From NCBI GenBank assembly GCA_034401135.1, contig JAWZSP010000004.1:2232001-2296000 (forward strand): 64,000 nt of DNA, given 5' to 3'. The notes below the pieces were generated by a model. That model had not been told where the DNA came from, made no database searches, and saw nothing but the letters and a program-made list of their open reading frames with translations. Position numbers and translations under genes: made by a program. This DNA comes from Volutella citrinella (lineage: Eukaryota; Ascomycota; Sordariomycetes; Hypocreales; Nectriaceae). Positions 24,272 to 33,868 of the stretch are shown piece by piece. Position 1 is the first letter of the stretch. Each line of letters opens with the position of its first letter.

Positions 24272-25739
24272 TCACTTCTCCAAACTCTTCTCCACCTCAC
24301 TCTCAGTCGGGGTCAGCCCATCGCCGCCCAGCTCCAGGTGGAGGTTGGGCGAATCTCCCACAGGTTCAGGATCTCCTTGAGCATCATAGGCTTGCCAGCT
24401 TGGCTCATTAATCTTTGCCTGCCCGGCAATACTCTTGAAGTGGTAGCCTCTCGCACGTGGTCGCTCTCCCGTGCCTTGGGGGAATTCAAGCTCGTACGAC
24501 GCAGCAAATTTGCGTCGCTGTTCCTCGAAATTGTCGGGTCCTTGCTGCAAAATTTCCCTGACGCCAGCGAAGAACTCCCCGAGAACCCAGTGATTGTGGA
24601 TTTGTAGCAAGTTCCAACCCAGCATCTCCTTTGCGTTGAGAAGGTGCTTTAGGAAGGCCCTATGGTGCTTAGTGCAGGTATAGCATTTGCAGCCGTCCGC
24701 CAAAGGCTGCAGTTTAGTGATGTGGTCCGGGTGCCACATGTCAATGCCCAGCGGTAGAGGCTCAGAGGTTTGCGGCGGTGGAAAGGTAAAGGTCAGGGCG
24801 ATTCCGGCATCAGACACCGTGTTTACAAACGGGACGGTGCAAACATCAACGCCAAGTGCGATTTGCCGGAGAAGGTCGTGAGGTGATTTGGAGGGGCCAA
24901 ACGCCAGCCTTGGCAGCGGCAACAGAGACGAATAATTGACCAACTCTGGTAGGATGTTTACTTCGTAAATAGCCAGGCCGGAAATCGATTCCCTAACATC
25001 CTCGTTCAAATGTCGCAGGTAGTCCCATTGGATGGGATACTCAACCGGGAGCACGGGAGCGAATACGGAGACGCCTAAGCGGTTGGCATCAGCACTGGTG
25101 AGCTGAAGAAACTCGTCAACCCACTCCTCGGTGCGCTCCGTCATTCTGATCTGCCGCTTGGAAGGGGGCGTGACGCTTGTATGGAAAAGATCCGCAGGCG
25201 GGATAGCAATATCTGGCTGGAGGGTCTTGACAGAATGCACGAACTCTGGAACCGTCAAATTGCGGAACCCGGTGGAAGTGAAGATGCTCATGTGCGTAAG
25301 GCCGTTTCCCACAGGCGTCGTCACGGCTGGGAAACGCCTTGGACCCAGAACTAGAGCCCTGTCTCGTGGAAATGCCGTGAACTGATGAAGGTTCCGTGGG
25401 TTGTCTTGGGGCAGCTTCCAGACGGGCACGTCCTTCTTGTCCAAAACTATCCCAAAGTTAACAGCCAAGTCAGGGAGCAGGTCGAACACACTCACAGTCC
25501 TCAAGCGCCATATATGCAGCACCGAATTCGGTATATCTTGAAACATTGTCAGGTGTCAAGTGAGGAATGACTCCTCGGGAGGCAACCGCAAGGTAGTTTG
25601 GCGTTTTCATGGCATTGCCGTTGGCAAAGGCCAATCGGCCCAAGCGTGCTACTCCAGCATTCGCAGCTGCAGGTCCTAGGATCTCAAACATTGTTTGATT
25701 ATTGGTCGCGACATGGGACTCAGTTGTCGACTGGCTCAT
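24272..25739 (-). CDS. QTRT2: queuine tRNA-ribosyltransferase accessory subunit 2 (QTRT2-like)
   Basis: Non-catalytic partner of the eukaryotic tRNA-guanine transglycosylase, which replaces guanine 34 by queuine in His, Asn, Asp and Tyr tRNAs; in animals the heterodimer sits at the mitochondrial outer membrane. Exons on the minus strand: 25739-25496 and 25446-24272, giving 472 residues. The N-terminal part resembles the TGT barrel (ARLGRLAFANG, TPNYLAVASRGVIPHLTPDN). The zinc site is CKCYTC (Cys334, 336 and 339) with His365 in QIHNHW, the spacing C-x-C-x2-C-x25-H of the family. The barrel core (GLAIYEVNILPELV, RLAFGPSKSPHDLLRQIALG) is divergent and lacks the clear GGL-type catalytic region of QTRT1, which favours the accessory subunit. 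The C-terminal about 60 residues look disordered. Confidence 0.85.
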
Positions 25740-26661
25740 CTTGATATGTCCAAGCTCTCTTAGAGCGGGAAGGCTTGGGATCAGCGGAACCGGAACCGCA
25801 AAACCGCAATGTGAGCTCTACAGCACAAATAGAACGCGCCTATGTGAGTTAAGAGGACGCAAGCCAAAAGACGGAGATCTTGTGTCAGCGGGCCAGGCCG
25901 ATGCACCTGGGTACAAGTCGTGTGCGTTCCCTTGCAAACCGTCGCTATCTTGCCAGCGATTTTGTTCCTAGTGAAGGAGCAATATGTGACAGGGTTCAGA
26001 AGGTGTGATAGTGTGAGTCTGCACTGTCTCTGACTGTGCAACAACGGCCCGAAGTTGACCCGGTTTGGGCAGTAGCCATGTGCTAGCGACACATGGTCCT
26101 ACCAAATGAACACGACCTACTCCGTCCAACCCGCTGTCACTGCGGCAGGTACAGGCATAAGGTTCAGCGCCAGCTTGCGTTGCAGAATAATAATGCGGAC
26201 CAATCCGACGGCTGTCTCGGACAACGTTCAAATCCAACAACTTGATTCATGAAGAGGCCGCGCTCGATGCAAATGAAACCACAGCCAGCATCAGCCCGCG
26301 TGATACTTCCTCCCCTCATCCCCCCTCGTCTCCCTCACGCCTCAGCACTGTCCTGTTCGACAGACGTCGCTGTTGATCACGCACAGTACGTCACAGGCGA
26401 TAGGGCCTGCCTGTTTCGCCTCGACCGATAAGTCTTCGTCGCCCCACAGTCTCCGCTCGCTCGCCCGTATTGATTGCGCGGCTGTGGTCTCGTCTCCAAC
26501 CAAAAAGAGCAGCTTACTTGGTGCGCGCGCCAGGCCAGGCCACGCCATCGCCGAGTCTGGTTGTTGGACAGGGCCAGCGACTTGGCGGCCGGGCTGACTC
26601 GTAACGCCAGAACTTTTGTCAGCGCCAGGACCCTTCTTCTCTTTCTCCTCACAAGGCCACA
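25740..26661. other. divergent promoter region of QTRT2-like and LCCL genes
   Basis: About 0.9 kb between two divergent start codons. Minus-strand open frames here overlap the LCCL gene on the opposite strand and lack domains. I see no additional gene. Confidence 0.55.
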
Positions 26662-28713
26662 ATGGTGAGCCGTTATGAAGACGACGACAGCGACGCAGAC
26701 GAGTCTCAACCCTTGATGGCTGGACCAGACCGAGACTCGGTCGACGTAACCGTCGTGCCTGTTGCCGGCGCTTCCGACGCCGGCAGTGGCACAGACGCCC
26801 AAACCCAGCCTCGCGCCCGCGGCGGCAACCGTGACGACAACCGGAACCAAAGTGGTTCGCCGTTGGATGCTGCCGCTCTGGAGGTCGACGACAGTAGCCC
26901 ACCAACTCCGCGGTTTATACAGGATGAAGGCTCCTGGAAGCACTTCAAATGGGTTCCCTACTCGGTGCGCCGCGTCGCAAAGACCATCGCCGTTTGGGCT
27001 CAGGGCCCTGCCAATCCACAGTCATTTCGCATCAAGCCGCTGTTCCCTGCGGTTCAGGAATTCCCGCTGAAACTTGTTGATCGATTTATACCCAATTCCA
27101 TTGTGCGATTCTGGCTTCTGGCGCTCGCCTTCTCTATCTGGGTTGTTGTTTTTGCAATCCTCAAGTGGCAAGGGACTCTTGCGACCGAAATCGTCAGCTG
27201 GGGCGAGCCGCAGATTATCGGCTGTGGTGTCACCTACTGGACATCGGGAAATACCTGCGGCCTTGACGGCTCCGATTGCCGTCCTTTCAATGGGACCGGC
27301 TTTGCCTTCCGATGCGCCGCTAACTGCGGAAGTTACCAGGTGCTGGAGCCCAGAGCTGTTGGCGACCAGGAAATTGTCTACCGGCCCTTGGTCATTGGCG
27401 GAGGGTCGGGACAGGATGCCGCATACCGTGGCGATTCCTTCATTTGTGGCTCCGCCATTCATGCTGGCGTCATTTCAAACACCGAGGGCGGTTGCGGCGT
27501 CGTGCAGCTCGTGGGCCGCCGGAGCGGATACGAAAGCTCCAAGAGCAATGGCATCGAGAGCGTGGGCTTCAATTCGTACTTTCCGCTGTCCTATCGGTTC
27601 CTTTCGGGCATTAACTGCTCGGCAACCGACATGCGCTGGCCGTTGTTGGCCCTCACAGCAGTCTTCACTGGTCTCCTCTCCCTTTTCACCGCATCGCCGG
27701 GCCTGTTCTTCTTCCCCTGCTTCAGCGGAATCTTCTGGACAGTTGGCTTGGCTCTCGACCCGCCCCCGTCCAAGTCGGTTGCCGGGCTCGTATCGAATAT
27801 CCTGGGCAAATACCTTCCCGCCATGTTCTGCGCCTGGGTCATGTACGACAAGATGGGAGTGCGGCGCACGCTCAAGGGTCTGAAGGCCCAGGTCGAGAAG
27901 ACAGTGCTGTGGCTTGGTGCATGCTGGGTTGGAGCCATGGAAAACTACACACTAAGCTTCATTCCCATCAGTCGTCTCAACGCCCACGACCTGCAGCAGC
28001 AGCCTGGCGCCAGGGCAGCGCTAGCCATCATCGTCATCGTCCTGTTCTTCATTGTCGTGTCACAGGTGTGGTTCTTTCGACAAGAGGGGCGGCTGCTCAG
28101 ATATCTCAAGCTCTATGCCATGATCGCTGGCGGCATCCTCATCTCTCTGGCTTTGCCCAACCTCAATCTTCGCATCCACCACTACGTTCTCGGGCTGGTC
28201 CTGCTGCCTGGGACTAGCCTGCAGACGCGGCCATCCTTACTCTACCAAGGCCTCCTCGTTGGTCTTTTCATCAATGGAATTGCGCGTTGGGGATTCGATT
28301 CGGTGCTGCAGACATCGCTCGCGCTCCAAGGCGATGCCCAGAAGGGCTCTCACTTGCCCGTTATCGCAGAGCCTAATATCGTGCTCAGCAATAGTAGCAG
28401 CGACATTTCAACCATTACATTCAAGTGGGATTCGCCAGAGCTGCCCATCTACGACGGTATGAGCATTCTGGTCAATGACGTGGAACGATTCCGCTCGTAC
28501 TTTGAGGACGAAGATGCCAAGAAGGAGTTTACTTGGACTAGAAAGGGCGATGCCAACCTACCAGAGTACTTCAGGTTTGCATTCATGGAAGGCAGTACAT
28601 CTGCGGACTATACCAAGGCGGGCATTTGGACAGAAGATGGCGCATGGAGCAAGATGAAAGCTGGCCCGTCTCGCCTCAAGACGAGGAGCATAGAAGAGAG
28701 GGTCCAGCGATGA
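26662..28713 (+). CDS. LCCL-domain multi-pass membrane protein
   Basis: Fungal protein with an extracytoplasmic LCCL domain and several membrane spans; the molecular role is unknown. Single exon, 683 residues. The first about 90 residues are acidic and disordered (YEDDDSDADESQPL). A membrane span lies at about 146-168 (FWLLALAFSIWVVVFAIL). The LCCL domain covers about 185-313, with the Cys pattern typical of the fold: GCGVTYW, NTCGLDGSDC, FRCAANCGSY, YRGDSFICGSAIHAGVI and GGCGVVQLVG. Hydrophobic stretches after it (WPLLALTAVFTGLLSLF, GLFFFPCFSGIFWTVGLAL, AALAIIVIVLFFIVVSQVWF, YAMIAGGILISLALP) suggest about six more spans. The C-terminal about 120 residues carry no Cys and look soluble. The start is the only Met before the acidic N-terminus. 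Confidence 0.9.
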   Translation: MVSRYEDDDSDADESQPLMAGPDRDSVDVTVVPVAGASDAGSGTDAQTQPRARGGNRDDNRNQSGSPLDAAALEVDDSSPPTPRFIQDEGSWKHFKWVPYSVRRVAKTIAVWAQGPANPQSFRIKPLFPAVQEFPLKLVDRFIPNSIVRFWLLALAFSIWVVVFAILKWQGTLATEIVSWGEPQIIGCGVTYWTSGNTCGLDGSDCRPFNGTGFAFRCAANCGSYQVLEPRAVGDQEIVYRPLVIGGGSGQDAAYRGDSFICGSAIHAGVISNTEGGCGVVQLVGRRSGYESSKSNGIESVGFNSYFPLSYRFLSGINCSATDMRWPLLALTAVFTGLLSLFTASPGLFFFPCFSGIFWTVGLALDPPPSKSVAGLVSNILGKYLPAMFCAWVMYDKMGVRRTLKGLKAQVEKTVLWLGACWVGAMENYTLSFIPISRLNAHDLQQQPGARAALAIIVIVLFFIVVSQVWFFRQEGRLLRYLKLYAMIAGGILISLALPNLNLRIHHYVLGLVLLPGTSLQTRPSLLYQGLLVGLFINGIARWGFDSVLQTSLALQGDAQKGSHLPVIAEPNIVLSNSSSDISTITFKWDSPELPIYDGMSILVNDVERFRSYFEDEDAKKEFTWTRKGDANLPEYFRFAFMEGSTSADYTKAGIWTEDGAWSKMKAGPSRLKTRSIEERVQR

Positions 28714-29323
28714 TAGTTTTTTGATAGACAGGTTTGGGTCGTGTATGCTGTTTGGGCGTGTCAATATATATAGACACTATACATTTTGGATTTTCCGGAT
28801 GAAATCATTTGCTGCAATTTTCGAACCGATCGCGAGCTGCAGATTGTCGTTGACTGATTCGAGTCCTGCTGTCTCCGGTGACGGGCCAGGTCGTAACGTA
28901 CAGGGTCCACCTTCCGGCGCCGCCTTCCGTGACGGCAGCACTTGGTCCGTTCCGGAGCACGTCTTCACGATTTGTCGGACCAGCTCCGAGTGTAGCTCCC
29001 GGAGCACTGGGGACAACGAGGGGTATCTCACACTGGTAGTGGCTCCCACGCCCCGATAGTATGACTTGCAGCAGCAGCAACGATACTGGAGTTGGTGTGT
29101 CTGGGTATTAATTTCGCTGGCGGCCAAAGGACATGGAAGTTTCTCGGCCCCACCTGCCACTCCCCGTCGTCGCCGCTCTCACCAGCCTCGCCTTCCAGCA
29201 CTCTCCGCATCCCAAAACCGTCCGCTCCGCCGAGGCGTATCAACCAACGCATTGCACGTCAACTACTTCGGGACCACCGAGAAAGAACACACACACGCCC
29301 CTCCCTTGGTCCAGCTGCCAGCC
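28714..29323. other. intergenic region upstream of the hydrolase-fold gene
   Basis: About 0.6 kb between two genes in the same direction. The reading frame of the next gene stays open back to 29066, but that stretch (Arg/Pro/His-rich, ending just before PPRIP) looks like leader rather than protein. A TATATATA-like tract at 28764-28772 probably belongs to the LCCL gene 3' end. Confidence 0.5.
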
Positions 29324-30106
29324 ATGCCCCCCCGCATCCCCACCGAGGCCGACTTCGCCTCGCTGGGCTCCAAGCTCACCGTCGGGCTTCACTTCCCGTC
29401 GCCGCCCGAGTCCACCACGACGTTCCTGGTGCTGTTCCACGGGCTCGGCGACCACGAGGCCCCCTTTGCCTCGTTTGCGCGTAGCCTCAACCTGCCGGGT
29501 GTCCTCGCAATCTCCGTGCGCGGCACCGCCGTGCTGCCCCCGGCGCTGCTCGGCGACCCGTCTGGGGATGCCGCGGCGGTCCCGCATTGCCACTGGGGCG
29601 ACGACCTGGCCGTGGACCCTGCGACGGGCGAGCTCGACGAGGACCCGGGCTTTGAGAAGGCCCGCAGGCTCGTCATGGAGGACCTCGTGTCGGGCGTCCT
29701 GGTCGACCGGTGCGGCTGGGAGACGAGCGACATCATCCTCTTCGGCTTCGGTCAGGGCGGCTCGCTCGCGCTGGGGCTCGCGTCCAAGCTGCGCCAGCCA
29801 GACCGAGTGGTCGACGTCACCGACGGGGACCGCAAAAGGGGCGTTGGGGTAGCGTTCAAGGGTGCCGTCTCCATCGGCGGCCCGTTGCCTCAGTCCATGG
29901 TGCCGACTGTCAGCTCCCGGGATAGCAGCCGCACGAGCGTGCTCGTCTGCCAACTCCAGGGCGATGCCGTCGAGGCCGTCAAGAGGGAGTTTGAGGATGT
30001 CAGGGTGGAGCAGTGGAAGCGGCGCGAGGTTTCTATGCCGAGGGATCGCGAGGAAGTGCTTCCGCTCATGAAGTTCTTTGCAGACAGGCTACGAAGTGGG
30101 TGGTAG
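29324..30106 (+). CDS. alpha/beta-hydrolase-fold protein of the acyl-protein thioesterase type, apparently without catalytic Ser
   Basis: Resembles the phospholipase/carboxylesterase (APT1-like) family in length (260 residues) and order of motifs: FLVLFHGLGDHEAPFASFAR at about 34-53, VLAISVRGTAVLP, CHWGDDLAVD, ERxLVxxxL-like helix RRLVMEDLVSGVLVDRCGW and the elbow LFGFGQGGSLAL at about 139-150. The family elbow normally reads GFSQGG; here the nucleophile position (about 143) is Gly. The strand that normally ends in HGxxD reads LVCQLQGD, and the position of the catalytic His before the last helix reads SMPRDREEV. The protein may therefore be a pseudo-enzyme or use another mechanism. The start at 29324 was chosen because it lies just before the first beta-strand region. 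It converges on the next gene with 138 bp between stops. Confidence 0.78.
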   Translation: MPPRIPTEADFASLGSKLTVGLHFPSPPESTTTFLVLFHGLGDHEAPFASFARSLNLPGVLAISVRGTAVLPPALLGDPSGDAAAVPHCHWGDDLAVDPATGELDEDPGFEKARRLVMEDLVSGVLVDRCGWETSDIILFGFGQGGSLALGLASKLRQPDRVVDVTDGDRKRGVGVAFKGAVSIGGPLPQSMVPTVSSRDSSRTSVLVCQLQGDAVEAVKREFEDVRVEQWKRREVSMPRDREEVLPLMKFFADRLRSGW

Positions 30107-30244
30107 ATGGTTTTGGCCCGCCAGCCAGTCTTGCCAATGTCACAGCTTCGGGAATCACCAGGTGAACAAGCAGTCCGCAAAAGGAAAATCCGGACAGGAG
30201 ATAGGCCCAAGGGTATCATTATTCATCATCTCATGATGGTGTCG

Positions 30245-32910
30245 TCACGTCTGTTCTCGGCTGCCAGTCTGCAGCATCTCGGCCAAGATATCCCACTTGG
30301 CTGACTGAGAATCACTGCTCGCTCTCGCAACACTCCTCAGCCCGCCACAAATAAAACGCAGGTGTTTTTCAAAGTTGGCTCCAGTGTCAACCAACACGCT
30401 GCCGAACTTATCTGTTGCCTGCGAGTCCCCTGGCTGAGTCACACCAGAGTCTTCGGGATCACTGCCCTCGTCGTCGTCCTTCTGCAGCTTCGCCTCTCCC
30501 CTGGATGCTTTATTCGCACTATCGGCTTGCTCGAGCTTGATGGCCAGGTCAAACATGTCGAGGAAGCATTCGCGAATGGGTGTCAGTCTACTGCCCAGGC
30601 AGGCTTCGTCGATGACACGCTTCATGAAGGCGGAATGAATAGAAATCATGGCATCTACCTCACTTGTCCCCCTCAGATCCTCTCTTAATTTTCTGCTGTT
30701 CGGTGCCAGCACCAGTGTCGCAAAGTACGTGTGTAGAGTGGTGCAGAACCACAATAACTTATTCCGCAGGGAGTAGTACTGGGCCTTGACGTCCCAGTGC
30801 AGAAGCTCGTCGTCGGACCAATCACTATCCATGAGCTTCTGCTTGCGGAGGACATAAAGAGCCCTCCGCAGCTGTAGCAACAGGGTGAAGACGGACTGAT
30901 ATTGGGAGATGACATCGCGCGGCAGAATCATCTGGACAGGCCAGGCTAGACGATAGCTGACGGTAACGGCCGGCAGCGCAGCCTTCACTGAGTCGCGGGT
31001 CGGGGCAGACAAAAGCCCCGATGCGCGAGAACTTACGCAAACGCCCAGTCTCGACGGTTCAACCAGCGACATGTATGCCTCCTGTGCTGCACTCGTCAAG
31101 CTATATCGGTTATGCCACCCAGGCGCAAGCAGATCCAGCTTTTCAAAGAAGTCGGCAGTAAACTGCTCCGCGGCAGAGCCGTCGGCCATAAAGTACAAGT
31201 ACTCTAAAGCATCCAGGGCGGTCCATAGCCCGCATGATTCGAAGAGAGCGTCGCGAAGAGTCGTCGAAGTAGAGCTGTATTTGCTTTGGATCCATTGATC
31301 AAATGCAGCATTGAACAAGTCAGGAAAGGGAGCCAGCTCCAACGCAGCGGGACAAATAGCTTCGTACGTCAAAGGCGGCTCGCGCTCCCTGCACTGCGCG
31401 TCGTCGGACGAGAAACGGCCTAGGCGTTTCAGGACGACAATATTCTTACCTGCGTTGAATATCTTCCCCGCGGCGGGCTTGAGGAAGCTTGGTATGTGCA
31501 GGCTGCCGTCGCGACTTTCGCGAAGCTTGAATTGGCTTCTCCAGATGTCGCTCAGAGGCACTTCGGCCATGGTTTCGGAGACGAAGAAGATCTTGTCGTC
31601 GGCAAGTAGTCGGCCCTCGTCCATCCAGAGGCGGATAGGCCTGAGGTATACGTTGAAGCATTCGACAAAGGTTCTCGCGAGATATTCATACTCGTCAAGC
31701 TTTCCAGACAGCTGCGCCAGGCTGGTCTTCTCAAAAAGGAGTTCCAGGTAACGGAACGCTCCCGGGTGTGTGGTCGATTGAACCTGGGCAATGATGCTGG
31801 ATAGAGCGTAGAGAGGCCCCAGCAGAGGAGCGAGCTCCAGCTTGATTCCAAGGAGACTCACAACAACGTCGCTATTCGGGGCCACCAGCCGCGTTTCCAT
31901 ATTTGACAGCTCCCTCTCAAAATTGCTAAGCCGAGCAGTCACGCTGTCGGTGAAGGCCTGTAGGTGCGAGGCATCCTGCGGCTTGGCGACGAACCTGCGG
32001 AGGACGGCCAGCTGTCGGCCAGCTTCTGAGAAGTATCCCATTAGTGCTCTGTGTGTCTCCCAAGCCACGTGAGATATTTGGAAGTCAGGATCCACGGATC
32101 CGTCTGGTCGAAATAGTGTGGTGTTGAGGCCCTGTAGCATGAAGAGAACCTCGCGGGCCACTTGGAACTCAGATACGCCTACCTTGCGGGCCTGGCTGGC
32201 CCCATCTATGGTTGACGAGCCTTGTCGCCATTCCTGAGCCCTTCGAGAGACGTTGAACTGCGAGATATCGTCAGGCTGTATGACGAGGTCCTCGGCTATC
32301 CTAGCAACAGCCGGCGCGGACGAGGCAGTGCTGGCACCGGACTCGCTCTTTGAGTCTTCTTGGTAGCCCTCGTCATCAGAGCTGTCGCTGTAGCTTACCG
32401 ACCTCCAAATCGCCTCGTCCTCGTCCCAACCGTCTTCGCGCGCGATCTGTTCCCATCGTAGCTGCGGCTCCTTTTCCGACCCGGGTGCGGGGTTGAGTGA
32501 GTCCAGGTCGCTCAGCCGAGAGTGGAATGTCGGCTGATTGGAGAGCTCGAGGAGAAAGAAGAGGATTTCGGGATGCCATTTCGATGGGGTCTGCTGCAGA
32601 GACACGAGGCGCTCCCGTAGGACATCGGCGAGGCCCTCTCTGTGGTTGACGCGGAAGCGCTCCTCCAGGCCGTCTAGCTGTTTCTCGACCTCGAACTGGT
32701 TTGTGCGGAGGAACGAGTGGTTCTTGAGCACACGCAGTGTAGATTCGCGGTGGGCATTGAGCCTGTCTGGGTCAGTCTGTTTGGGGGGGGGAGGATTAGT
32801 TTACATGGTGTTCATGGAGCCATTGGGGGGATGCATACCTTGGCTGGTGACCCAACCAGGGCCTCGACGAGCTCAGCAGTGAGAGGACCGAGTCTCGCAG
32901 CGAATGCCAT
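30245..32910 (-). CDS. gamma-tubulin complex component, GCP5-like (Spc97/Spc98 family)
   Basis: Subunit of the gamma-tubulin ring complex, which nucleates microtubules at the spindle pole body and other sites. Exons on the minus strand: 32910-32839 and 32776-30245, giving 867 residues. The Spc97/Spc98 N-domain (GRIP1) includes SEFQVAREVLFMLQGL preceded by an acidic linker (SYSDSSDDEGYQED). The C-domain (GRIP2) includes LEYLYFMADGSAAEQFTADF, VSYRLAWPVQMILPRDVISQ, YQSVFTLLLQLRRALYVL, LRNKLLWFCTTLHTYFATLV and IHSAFMKRVIDEACLGSRLT. The order WDEDEAIWRSV between N-terminal helices and GRIP1 is reminiscent of GCP5. The GCP5 assignment rests on recall of that segment; GCP4 or GCP6 is less likely by size. 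The first exon codes only 24 residues. Confidence 0.85.
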
Positions 32911-33441
32911 GTTGCGCGGTGTCTTAGGAACCGTCCATTAGTGATGGCGGGGTAGCATCACCGTGATGTACGTGCATGGTAGGTTCTCCATGATGCGCTC
33001 GCGGCCGGGTGGTAATTATTGGCTTAGTACCTGCCAGGGAGCGGCCGGGCGCGTCTCCAGTGGGTTCCATGCGCCACGCGTTAATTGGCCAGCACAAAGC
33101 TTCAAGCTTCAAGTAACTTACAACGGAAACCTGGAACCTGGTAGCCAATCCAAGTAATAATGTAGAGCTTCATTCAATATTGGGCGACTCTAAAACGGTG
33201 TCCTTGGCTCCTTGTGTCCAATTTTGAGTGGTGATTGAGCCTACGGGCTCTTGTCCCCTGGTGTTGCGGTTGTGACAGGCAGAGGGAAAGTCCGAGCAAC
33301 GGACACCAGGTAGGTAGGACCCATGACAAGACGCAACTTAGCAGTACTGTCTTACGGTGTCTCATGAAGACAAAATACAACATTCAACAGGTTCCCTAGA
33401 TGAGCTCGAATCTCAGGATCGCAAAAAGTGGCCACACCGGC
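32911..33441. other. intergenic region between the GCP5-like gene and the tRNA-Ser gene
   Basis: About 0.5 kb upstream of the GCP5-like gene (its promoter) and downstream of the tRNA gene. I see no gene or repeat here. Confidence 0.5.
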
Positions 33442-33449
33442 AAAAAAAA
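33442..33449 (-). terminator. RNA polymerase III T-run terminator of the tRNA-Ser gene
   Basis: On the transcribed strand eight T residues begin two nucleotides after the tRNA discriminator base, the standard Pol III stop signal. Confidence 0.85.
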
Positions 33450-33450
33450 T

Positions 33451-33532
33451 CGACGCCGACCGGGTTCGAACCGGTGCCTCCGAAGAGATTAGATTTCAAG
33501 TCTAACGCGTTAGACCACTCCGCCACAGCGCC
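33451..33532 (-). tRNA. tRNA-Ser (anticodon UGA)
   Basis: Reads on the minus strand from GGCGCTG (acceptor 5' side) to CGGCGTC plus discriminator G. The anticodon loop is CTTGAAA, giving anticodon TGA, which decodes UCA. The D-arm has TGGCGGAGTGG (A box) and the T-arm has GGTTCGAACCC (B box) in a perfect 5-bp stem. A long variable arm closed around CTCTTCGGAG marks class II tRNA-Ser. No intron is present. The acceptor stem contains two G-U pairs (positions 2-71 and 6-67). Confidence 0.95.
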
Positions 33533-33868
33533 GAATGTGCTGATGTGGTTAGTGTCTTCCGGTCCTTAACGTTGACCAAGATCCTGTCGCCCCTCCTCCA
33601 GAGCTCACCCTGTGCCAAGGAGACGCGCCAGCCAACTTAGACGTGCGCGCGCTGTGGTATCCTGATGGGGCCCTCACTCCCTTGATCTTCTCCATCCCAG
33701 GTGCCCCAAAAGAGCATCCTTGCGCCGTCGCTCTACGCACGGCTCCTCCCCTCTCCTCATCTTTCTCCATGGACAGCTGAAGCGCCGTTCTGATTCATCG
33801 GTGTCAACAACAGCCAGCCCGGCCACCACACTGTCCCTTCCGAACCTTGCCCGCCGCCCAAGCCCATC
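33533..33868. other. intergenic region upstream of the mannosyltransferase gene
   Basis: About 0.3 kb with the tRNA upstream flank and the GT15 gene leader. The last 60 bp are C-rich, common for fungal leaders. No other feature was seen. Confidence 0.5.
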
